64,000 bases of DNA, taken from contig JAHCVI010000001.1 in assembly GCA_019096155.1 (NCBI GenBank), forward strand, positions 5,704,001-5,768,000, in the 5' to 3' direction. Made by a program: the position numbers and the translations under genes. Source of the DNA: Staphylotrichum longicolle. Lineage: Eukaryota > Ascomycota > Sordariomycetes > Sordariales > Chaetomiaceae. The notes under the pieces are model-generated. The model ran no database searches. It was not told where the DNA came from and was given only the letters and a program-made list of their open reading frames with translations. Below are positions 24,814 through 33,580 of the stretch, piece after piece. Every line of letters starts with the position of its first letter. Within the stretch, counting starts at the first letter, position 1.

Positions 24814-25376
24814 GGCGCCACTCAGTTTGGTGCACGTCGAGGGATCGGTTGCAGGTTGTCTGAACGTTTGTCGGAATCACAAAGGCTTCACGAAGCTGTC
24901 AGGTCGTCGATGGCGGGGCATATTTATCGCTTGCAGCTTGACCGATAAGAGTCATGCCGAGCAGTGCGTCATTTGGTGGCAGCTAACCCTAACCCCCAGA
25001 AAGTTGGGTCAACAGCCAGAATAGGGGTTGAGGTTTCGAAGACTTGGTTGGAGAACTACTGGGGAAATGACCGCAACTACATGCACAGTATGCTGTTTCA
25101 CATTTTCGAGAACGTATCAATATGTCAAAGTAATCAATTGACAGACTAAAAGAATTTCAATTAATTTCAATACCCAGGGGTCAGTCTAGTTGCCTCCCTT
25201 CCCTCAGCCTCCAATGGCCGGAAAACATGAGACGACAAATCCATCGTACACTTACATACTCTCTACGGTATGCACTGAATACCGCCTGACTGTAGGGTTG
25301 CCACAATTTATCTTTATTCAACGACAAGTCTGTTACAGCAGGCTAGGAAACCTGATCACTCGGCACCCCTGGGCCG
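24814..25376. other. intergenic region, 563 bp
   Basis: Upstream of the Vms1-like gene and downstream of the next minus-strand gene. AT-richer towards 25080-25190. No gene is seen; a promoter and a 3' UTR are expected here. Confidence 0.5.
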
Positions 25377-26688
25377 TCAGAGTTCCACGTCGTCCCAAGA
25401 CTCTTCGGAGCTGTTGGCTCCAGCGGCAGAAACTCTATCTTCAAGGATATCGCGGGATAGCCCGGGGACATCGTTTGACTGAAGCACTGTGGTACCCGCT
25501 TTTGAGCCGACGACCACACACTTACCGTTCTCTGAACCCTCATGCTCCTCTGGTATGCGGGAGTTTGCTTGGGTTTCAAGGGCGGGGATGGCATCATCGA
25601 CGGGAAAGGACGATGAGAGCGGACTGACTGCGTCGGTGCTGGCCAACTCTTCTGCTTCGTCATGGTCGATGTCTGAAACGGAGAAGTGGCTGGTCATGTT
25701 CGGCTCCTCAGACTCCAACGCAGCATTGTTCAGGCCAGAGTTGAGAATTCTACCTCCAACAAGCGTGCCACTTGTCCCACCGAGAGAGTCTTCGTTCTGA
25801 GTGTGCATTCCAATGACGTTCTCCTGGGACATGCTTTGTTGCGGGTAATTTATGCTGGTTAGGCACCGGGTTGAGGGCACATGCACCTTCCCACACAGCT
25901 GTTGGAGTGTCTCATGGTGAACCTGCGGATACTCTCCCGTTTCGTGAGACCGGGGGACGCCTGCGGTGGTCTCCTGCGAGTCGCTCACTTCCGTGATCGA
26001 GCTGAGGTAGGAGTACGGGTAAATAGACATGGGCGTCGTGATTCGCGGTTGCATACTCACCACGGTGCCGCGGCGCTGGCGCCGAGCCGGCGCCTGCGAC
26101 CTCATCTCGGCAATCTCCAGGGTCGTGTTTCTCGCCTTTTCAAGCCTCTGTAACCACTTCACTGAGGCTTCGAACGGTTTCCGCGGCAGTGCCTTGCCAA
26201 GGGCAATCAGCTCGCACCGAGGCTTCAACGGATCCTGGAGAACAGGGCCTGCCTCTCCGAACACAAGATCAACGGGAATCAGCTTGGGGGAGACGTCGAA
26301 TGAGTAGCAGAGCTCGCTTTTGAAAGCCCAGTAGCTCAAGATAGCATTCAGAGTGTTGACCTCATAATCTTTGTAGTAGTCGCGGCAGTCTTCGCAAAAC
26401 CGATACTTGATTTTCGTTTCCTGGACGGGGCGACAACTCCGGAGTGACATGAGAAGATCGGCACACCAGCCATCATGCTGCAGCTTCTCGTTCCTGGTCT
26501 TCTGCTTTTCGCATTCGACCACTTCTCCCACTCTCTTGTGGGCACACACCGTGTAGACGTTTTGCGGGATGTGGCACATGCTGGAGGTGCAAGGGCTGCT
26601 CCGCGTGAGGTGTCCTGACTTACCCAGAAGGTGTGCAGGAGGGAAGCGGTGAGATGTCTCTTGTGGGTAACCTTGCGGCGATGTCCAT
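25377..26688 (-). CDS. unassigned Cys-rich N-terminal / disordered C-terminal protein
   Basis: Not recognised as a named family. The main exon (26580-25377) contains MCHIPQNVYTVCAHKR and further Cys residues (VECEK, GWCAD, RSCRPV, RFCEDCRDYY), a spacing that suggests a metal-binding or disulfide-bonded N-terminal module of about 70 residues. A helical segment with FEASVKWLQRLEKARN follows. The remaining roughly 220 residues are acidic, Ser/Thr-rich and probably disordered, ending EESWDDVEL. A 5' exon is likely: ATG 26688, 65 nt, donor GTAAGT at 26623, acceptor CCAG ending at 26581 (43-nt intron). It keeps frame and adds 22 residues. If that splice is not used, translation starts at 26579 (400 aa). 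Similar MC-starting Cys-rich proteins are scattered through fungal genomes without known function. Confidence 0.65.
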
Positions 26689-27517
26689 GATCACGATATT
26701 TGCTGGCAACTTTGATAATAAATAGTGGAAAACAGGACAATGCAAAGAAGAATGGCATTGTTGTGGAGGGGCTCTTAGCCTGGACCTGTTCGGAAGCCAG
26801 CCAGAACAGTGTAGGCTCTTGGTTTCACAACAAAGGAGACAAAAGTGAACCAAGGTGTAGAACAGCAGCAGGAAGACAACCATAGCTTGCAGTTCATTGT
26901 CAGTGCTAAAAGCTTCAATAAGGGGATGTGGAATCTGGATGCTGTGGGATGTTTCCGCCCCAACATCATTCTCCAGAAAAGGTTTCGGAAGAAAAAACAG
27001 AAGCAGAATCCATAGTTCCCTACAAGTCGTGGGTTCTAAAATCCGTCGTTCAATTTAAGAACAAAGGTAAACCGTAGGTCAAATCGAGAACAGGCGAAGT
27101 GGGAGGACAAAAGGCTGCTGACTGATGCGCTGCAAGCAGTCCAGCCAATTAAGCATGAGGTAATCATCCGTCAGCACCCACCATCACGAACGTCTCCACT
27201 CAGTCATCACTGACATTCATGAAGCAATGAGGGCACCAAGGGAAACCGAATCTAGACGAGGCTTCTCGGCCTGGTAGTCCACAAATTTGCAATGCTCATC
27301 CAAGCATCACACTAACCTGACCACAAAATCCACCAAGTGCTTCACAGTTCCTTCTTCGTGATCCTTTGTGTATAAGAATCAGCCACACCTTCCCTCTCTG
27401 CTCTCGACCCTCATTTTCAGAGCATCACTCAAACAACCCTCAACACACAGGTCATTCCTCAACATTCAACACCACACACACACTACACACCCATCATCAC
27501 TGAAAAACCATTCACAT
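26689..27517. other. divergent promoter region with pirin 5' leader
   Basis: Separates the minus-strand Cys-rich gene from pirin. A TATA-like TGTATAAGAA lies at about 27369-27378, followed by a C/A-rich, G-poor leader up to the pirin ATG, a composition common in strongly expressed fungal transcripts. No other gene is visible. Confidence 0.45.
27369..27378 (+). promoter_or_regulatory. candidate TATA box of the pirin gene
   Basis: TGTATAAGAA about 140-150 nt before the chosen ATG, immediately before a C/A-rich leader. This is a sequence resemblance only. Confidence 0.35.
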
Positions 27518-28396
27518 ATGAACACACTCAAAACCGCCATGTCCAACACTCTCCGCCACGCCAAGATCACCCCCCACCGCTCCGGTGCGCGCGGGCACGC
27601 CAACCACGGCTGGCTCGACACATACCACTCCTTCAGCTTCGCCAACTGGTACAACCCCAACTTCACACACTATGGCTCGCTGCGGGTGCTCAACGAGGAC
27701 CGGGTCAAGGCCAACTCGGGCTTCCCCACGCACCCGCACCGCGACTTTGAGATCTTCAGCTACATCCTGTCGGGCGAGCTCACGCACACGGACTCGACGC
27801 ACAAGAAGTCGTCCGACGCCCAGCCCGAGTCGGAGCTCTTCTGCCGCGTCAAGCGGGGCGACATCCAGTTCACGACGGCCGGGACGGGCGTCACGCACTC
27901 CGAGTTCAACTACGGCCGGGACCCCGTGCACTTCCTGCAGATCTGGGCCATCCCCTGGAAGCGCGGCCTGACCCCGCGCTACGACTGGGGCCGGTACAGC
28001 GACGACGACAAGCGCAAGGGCTTCGTCAGTCTCTTGAGCCCGCTCAAGGGCGGCGTCGACGCGACGGCCGCGGAGGAGAAGGCGGCGGAGCCCATGATCC
28101 CCGGGACGATTGCCATCCACGCCGATTTTGTCATGTCTGCGGGCATTATCGCGCCGGGGAGCAAATTCGAGTGGACGGTTGGGGCCAAGGCGACCGAAGC
28201 GACAAAGAGGAAGGTCTATGTGCACTTGCCCATGACCAAGGGCGGGAAGGCGAAGATCAGGCTGGACGGCAGGGAGGATGGGGTTCTTGTCGAGGGAGAT
28301 GGCGCATTTGTTGATGGCGTTAATGCGGGAGATAAACTGGTGGTGGAAAGCGTGGGCGAGGCCGAGGCAGAAGTCATTGTTCTGGACACGGCGTGA
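27518..28396 (+). CDS. pirin-family cupin protein
   Basis: Intronless, 292 aa from ATG 27518 (MNTLKTAMSN); M8 is an alternative start. In-frame codons further 5' (to 27368) belong to a C/A-rich leader and are not counted. Bicupin of the pirin family: the N-terminal motif HGWLDTYHSFSFANWY is followed by the metal ligands H72 and H74 (THPHRDFE) and H127 and E129 (GVTHSEF), the His3Glu set of pirins. The C-terminal cupin (about 190-290) lacks these ligands, as is usual. Pirins have been described as iron-binding nuclear cofactors or quercetinase-like dioxygenases; which applies here is unknown. An insert of about 10 residues (STHKKSSDAQ) separates the two ligand pairs more than in human pirin. 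Confidence 0.92.
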   Translation: MNTLKTAMSNTLRHAKITPHRSGARGHANHGWLDTYHSFSFANWYNPNFTHYGSLRVLNEDRVKANSGFPTHPHRDFEIFSYILSGELTHTDSTHKKSSDAQPESELFCRVKRGDIQFTTAGTGVTHSEFNYGRDPVHFLQIWAIPWKRGLTPRYDWGRYSDDDKRKGFVSLLSPLKGGVDATAAEEKAAEPMIPGTIAIHADFVMSAGIIAPGSKFEWTVGAKATEATKRKVYVHLPMTKGGKAKIRLDGREDGVLVEGDGAFVDGVNAGDKLVVESVGEAEAEVIVLDTA

Positions 28397-29212
28397 TTAT
28401 CAGCAACCTGAGTGGAGATGGACGCAAGGCCTTAGAAGATAGACAAATACCCCACGGTTCAGTTCAAGCAATGCATGTTAAAAGCAATATTAATCCCCAA
28501 TCACAAATTGTGACTGCCTCACTTGACGCGGTGCGACCTGGTGGACTGCCTGGAGGCTGCCCACCGCGACCGACCACGCCCTTCCTCGCCTCGACCCGCA
28601 TGGGCCGATGGAGATGAAGGGGATGAACAAATTCCTGCAAAGAGGATGGGTTCCAAAAATTCCCTGCCAGGTCGAGACCCAACAGGAGCGGTCAGGTTGT
28701 AGTTTTCAACTAGCAAAAACGTGATCTCGGACGAATCCTCACTGATACACGTAAAACCCCTGCACTCGGATGGAGAAGAAAAGAAAAAAGAGGAGGGAAA
28801 GTTGGGCCTTGCGGCAAGAATTTATGGGCAGAGCCGGATGGTCTGTGCACGCCTGCAAATTTCCACGCAACTGCGATTGTCCGTGCGCTGGGCTTGGCCC
28901 AAGCGCTTCTTCAGCTCGTCTCTTGTAGACCCTAACCCTTAAATATGGCTTCTTTCACGCTCAATGATGTCATGATGCCTCTGAGATGCAAATGAATTTG
29001 GTCACAGGTAAACAACTTGGATGATTAGCTCTTGTTTCATGCCCGATGCAATCTCCAAAGTGGAATCTGAAACTTTCAGAGCCTCGATCTACTGATCAAC
29101 CACTCTTTTTGCTCCAGCTTCTCAGTTATCAAGTCATATCTTGAGTCTGAGGCCTTTCAAGAGACCCACTGCTCTAACACTTACACCCAGAAAGAACCTC
29201 GAGTTGCCCACA
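28397..29212. other. intergenic region, 816 bp
   Basis: 3' side of pirin and promoter of the glutamate decarboxylase gene, both on plus. A short CCCTAACCC at about 28930 is too small to be a telomeric remnant. C/T-rich sequence precedes the ATG at 29213. No gene is seen. Confidence 0.5.
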
Positions 29213-31026
29213 ATGTCGCTCTCACGCCACGTAAGTACCTTAATCATCTTGAAATATGAAGTTTTAACACTCAAAATCTAACATGTGCAGGTCGACCCCG
29301 AGGATATCATTCACCACCTCCAAGACCTGCGCATGCCCTCCCAGAGCGGGAGCTCAACCGGCCAGACCCGCCACTTGACACCCTTCTCCACCCCTACGCC
29401 AGCCAGCGGGACATCCCCAAGTACCAGATCCCGCGGATGGCGCGCCGGGGATACCGTTTACGAGATGCTCCGCGACGAGCTCGACCTCGACGGCCGCCCC
29501 AACCTTAACCTGGCGAGCTTCGTCGACACGTACCTCGAGGACAACGCGCAGAAGCTTATGGTCGAGAACATGGGCAAGAACCTGGCGACAACGACGAGTA
29601 CCCGGCCATGCTGTCCATCAGCAACCGGTGCGTGTCCATCCTCGCCACCTGTGGGGGGTGCAGAAGGGCGAGAAAGCCGTCGGCTCCCCGACGGTCGGGT
29701 CGTCCGAGGCGATCCACCTGGGCGGCCTGGCCATGAAGCGGCGGTGGCAGGAGAAGAGGCGTGCGCAGGGAAAGGATACGCTGAAGCGAACATCATTATG
29801 GGTGCCAATGCGCAGGTGGCGCTGCTCAAGTTTTGCGCGGTACTTTGAGGTCGAGGCGAGGGTGTTGCCGGTCTCCGAGAAGAGCAAGTTTTGTCTAGAT
29901 CCGGACTTGGTGAGGGAGAATATCGATGAGAACACTATCGGGGTGTTTGTGATCCTGGGGAGCACGTATACCGGGCATTTTGAGCCGGTCGAGACCATCT
30001 CAAAGCTCCTGGATGAGTATCAGGAGAAGACAGGGGTGGATATCCCGATCCATGTAGATGCTGCCAGTGGTGGGTTTGTGGCGCCATTCACCTATGCTGG
30101 AACCGGTGGGTGGAAGTGGTGAGTTGAGTTTTCCCCTGGTCACCCAGTTCCCTTTACTGACTGTGGCCCAGGAACTTTGAGCTTCCCCGTGTCGTCTCTA
30201 TCAATGCCTCAGGTGAGATCTCACTCACCCCCATTTAGTCCCAAGCCTGAACTAACAAGCCACAGGTCACAAATACGGTCTTGTCACGGCGGGAGTAGGC
30301 TGGATTATCTGGCGCGACCAGGCCTACCTCCCTAAGGATCTCATCTTCGAGCTCCACTACCTCGGCGGTACCGAAGAGTCCTTCACCCTCAACTTCTCCC
30401 GGCCCGGCTCCCAAGTCATCGTGCAATACTACAACCTCATCCACCTCGGTTTCTCCGGCTACCGCGAGGTCATGGAGAACTGCCTCGCCAACGCGCGCAT
30501 CCTCTCCCAGAGCCTCGAGGCCACCGGCTGGTACACCTGCGTCAGCGACATCCACCGCCCAGCCCCCCAGTCCAACAACAACAACAACACCAACCACGCC
30601 GCCCAAGCCGCAGCCGACATGGCCCAGCGCGTCAAGGGCGCCGTCGCCTCCGCCACCGGCAACAACAACAACAACCCCTCCCCCAAAAACGACCCCCCGA
30701 GCAAGTCCGAAACCTCCGCCGCGTACGTCGCCGGCCTCCCCGTCGTCTCCTTCCGCCTCACCGACGCCTTCCGCGCGGAGTACCCGCACGACAAGCAGGA
30801 GACCATCTCGCTGCTCCTGCGCGCGCGGCAGTGGATCATCCCCAACTACGCGCTGCCGCCGGGCGAGGACGCGACCGAGATCCTGCGCGTCGTGGTGCGC
30901 GTGAGCATGAGCTTCGACCTGCTGGACCGGCTGGTGACGGACATCGTGCAGGTGACGGAGACGCTGATGGACAAGGACGAGGTGGACTTGTCGATCCTGC
31001 AGGAGCAGCACCGCAAGGGCCCGTGA
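29213..31026 (+). CDS. glutamate decarboxylase, exon 2 broken by frameshifts
   Basis: PLP enzyme converting glutamate to GABA. Exons: 29213-29230 (MSLSRH), 29291-30118, 30172-30212 and 30266-31026; introns of 60, 53 and 53 nt, the last with an ACTAAC branch site. Family hallmarks are clear: FVDTYLEDNAQKLMVEN, SSEAIHLGGLAMKRRWQEK, IIMGANAQVALLKF, HVDAASGGFVAPF, and SINASGHKYG with the PLP-binding Lys. Exon 2 needs seven single-base corrections before about 29835. Six are missing bases: one between 29340 and 29380, then near 29435, 29447, 29586, 29646 and 29780. One is an extra T in 29831-29834. All conserved blocks are present in one of three frames, so no protein of normal length is made from this sequence as written. 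An Asn-rich insert (two five-Asn runs) of about 45 residues sits in the C-terminal part. Confidence 0.88.
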
Positions 31027-31043
31027 AAAGGGGAAGGATAAAA

Positions 31044-31094
31044 GGGGGGAGGGGAAGGGGAGGGGGAGGGGGAGGGGGAGAAGGAGGGTGGGGC
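31044..31094 (+). repeat. G-tract with G-quadruplex potential
   Basis: Repeated runs of four to six G separated by single A or AA, then GGG and GGGG runs, on the coding strand, about 20 nt after the glutamate decarboxylase stop. More than four G-runs with one- or two-base loops satisfy the standard G4 pattern, in DNA and in the 3' UTR. Confidence 0.85.
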
Positions 31095-31425
31095 GAGGAG
31101 GTTGGGGAGGGAGCTGAAGAAGAGGATGGCGGATGGGATTCATCGGTCGGTGTGCTGAGTGCGTGCGGGTGGGGAATTGTAGGGGCGAGGAATGGGATTC
31201 TTTGGGGTGGTGAGAAAAAAGGCGTTGGGGTTGGAGATCAATATTTTTTGTTATTCACCACACGAGCTACTGGTTGACGGGCTTGTCCTTTTACTTTTGT
31301 TCATTTCTCAGATCTCTCTCCGTCTTTCTGGGATATTGGACACGCTCAAATCCAACCCTGCTACAAGCCTATGCAGCAACAGTTCCATCTTTGAAACACC
31401 ACGCTCAACTCCTACCCGCTCACCG

Positions 31426-31439
31426 ACACACACACACAC

Positions 31440-31488
<49 letters not shown>
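31426..31488. repeat. (AC)n microsatellite
   Basis: About 60 bp of alternating A and C with two single interruptions (a G near 31444 and a T near 31487), about 30 bp beyond the stop codon of the adjacent AMP-ligase gene. Confidence 0.95.
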
Positions 31489-31490
<2 letters not shown>

Positions 31491-31515
31491 TGCCACGCTC
31501 CGCAACGCCAAGTCA

Positions 31516-33580
31516 TCAAATCTTGGCCCCCTTCGCCCGCCTCGCCTCCTTCTCCCTATCCCTGAGCAGGCGCCGCAGGATCTTGCCGCTCGGGCTCTTG
31601 GGGATGGCGTCGATGAACTCGACGCCGCCCTTGAGCCACTTGTAGTGCGCCTTGTGGTCCTGGACGTACTTGATGATCTCGGCGGCAATGTCTTCGTCCT
31701 TGCGCGACGCCATCGACTCGGGGATCACGACGTACGCCTTGGCCGCCTCGCCGTCGCGCTCGTCGGGAACCGAGATGACGGCGCAGTCGTCGACGGACGG
31801 GTGGGTGAGGAGGTGGGCCTCGAGCTCGGCGGGGGCGACTTGGTGGCCCTGTGAGGTGTTAGCTCTGCAATGACTGATGACAGAAGGGGGTGAATGGTGC
31901 GTACCTTGACCTTGATGAGCTCCTTCAGCCTATCGACGATGGTGACGTGCTCGTATCCGCTCGCCTCCTTGGTCACAATGACCTCGTCGCCGGTGCGCAG
32001 CCAGCGACCATCCTCGTGGTAGACAAACGCCTCGTCGGTGGCCTTCTCGTTGTTCAGATAGCCCAGCACGACCGAGGGAGACTGGACGAGCAGTTCTCCC
32101 GGCTTGCCGTACTCGGTAATCTCCTTTCCGTCGGGGTCGACAACCTTGCCTCGTGCGCCGCAGACGAGAGAACCGGACGTGCCGGGGACAATGTCGTGCT
32201 CGCTTGTTGAGGTCACCACAGTTGCGGTCTCGGTCATGCCTGCCAAGTATCAGCAACCGTTCACCCTGCGACTTCGTATGGGTTAGGACTTACCATAACC
32301 CTGACCAATGTGCCATGTGGGGTAGATCTTGAGAAGCTCCTCGGCTGTCTCTTTCCCGAGCGGTGCGGCGCCGGTGAAGAGCAACCTGATACTGCTGAGG
32401 TCGTACTTCTTGAGGATGTCTCTGCTGCTGAGCATGCGGACGACAATTGGCGGGACCTGCGATGCTTAGCAATGGCCAGTTTGGGGCGGGGCAGCGGCGA
32501 ACGTACCAGAGGGATGTGGTTGATCTTGAAGCGCTCAATGGCCCGGAGGAAGTCAGTGAGCTCAAACTTGGGCAGGACAATGACTTCGTCACCGCGCCAT
32601 GTTGCCGAGTGAGCCACCACCACCAGGCCGTAGATGTGGCTAAAGGGAAGCAAGCCGAGTTCCACCTGGGTATCGACTCCATTCTTCTTTCTGCCCACAT
32701 CCTCAAAGAGGCAATATTGCATTGTGTTGGCAATGACATTTTGATGTGAGATCATGACGGCTTTCTATTGCCTTGTCAGCGAGATTTCGCATTCTCTGGA
32801 CAGCAGCAAACTTACGGGAAGACCAGAAGTACCGCTGGAGTAGCAAAGGAAGGCCACCTGGCGGGCACCCTGCCCCTTGACCCATTGCAGGGGCTCAAGT
32901 TCGGGCACAGAGTGGCCCAGCTCGACCAGGTCATCGACCGTCTTGAAAGGGGGCTTTTGGGAGTGGTGGGGCAGATCCATAATGAAGATCTTGTCCTCGG
33001 GTATCCCCACGGCCTTGGCGGCCTTCAGTGCCGTCTCCAACACGGGCACACAGGTGAAGAGGGCCTTGGCGCCAGATGACCTGAGCTGGTGCTCCAGTTC
33101 GCTCGCTGAATAGGCGACATTAGCGGGCGTGGCAATGCCGGACAAGCGATGCACAGCATGCAGCACGGAAAGGTAGTCAATCTGTGAGAGTCGTCAGTAA
33201 GAATGTCATTGCGCTTCAATGAGTCTTGTTGCGACGGGCGCTCACAGTGTTCAAGGCAAAGACTCCAACGACCTTGTCCCAGGGTGAGTCGGCATTGGGC
33301 TCCCAGTTCATGATCTTGGCCAAGGCCTTTGCGATCAGGTCAGTGCGCTTGTGCGCTTCGGTCACGGAGTAGGTCTTGCCCGTGAGACCGCAGGTGAAGG
33401 GGTTCCGGCTCTTGGCGATTGGATGGCGGCCATAGATCTCAGACCTCATGAACTCGCCGATGGTGATCGAATCGGGCGGGTCTAGCAAGGCATGAGCATT
33501 CTGATCTGCCCCTGGCGGGCTGAGCAAGTTCACCTACCAAATGGGAGCTTTGGGACCCATGGTGGCGGATAGAAGACCAT
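31516..33580 (-). CDS. 4-coumarate-CoA-ligase-like acyl-CoA synthetase, PTS1-like C-terminus
   Basis: ATP-dependent acid-thiol ligase of the ANL superfamily, 577 aa. Seven exons: 33580-33538, 33481-33246, 33181-32816, 32764-32507, 32456-32294, 32239-31905 and 31848-31516. All six introns are 50-64 nt, GT-AG, and the frame closes exactly. The first residues, MVFYPPPWVPKLPFDPPDS, are typical of fungal 4CL-like proteins. The AMP-binding loop YSSGTSGLPKAVMISHQN spans the exon 3/4 junction (residues about 207-224); QGYGMTE, the GELLVQSPSVVLGY and TGDEV core, and PKSPSGKILRR (the A10 Lys motif) follow in order. The C-terminus, AKI, matches a relaxed PTS1 known from yeast peroxisomal enzymes, so peroxisomal location is likely. 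Substrate (cinnamate-like, fatty or other aryl acid) cannot be read from sequence. Confidence 0.92.

Larger units (their letters stand above)
31027..31515. other. convergent 3' region, 489 bp
   Basis: Lies between the glutamate decarboxylase stop and the AMP-ligase stop (opposite strands). It contains a G-rich tract and an AC microsatellite, listed separately, and AT-rich sequence near 31235 that may hold a poly(A) signal region. No gene. Confidence 0.6.

Noticed and set aside
28928..28941. CCCTAACCC resembling a telomeric repeat
   Set aside because: Less than two units; expected by chance and not near a contig end.
30235..31143. Minus-strand frame opposite glutamate decarboxylase exon 4
   Set aside because: Antisense shadow, Val/Gly-rich, overlapping conserved PLP-enzyme sequence on the plus strand.
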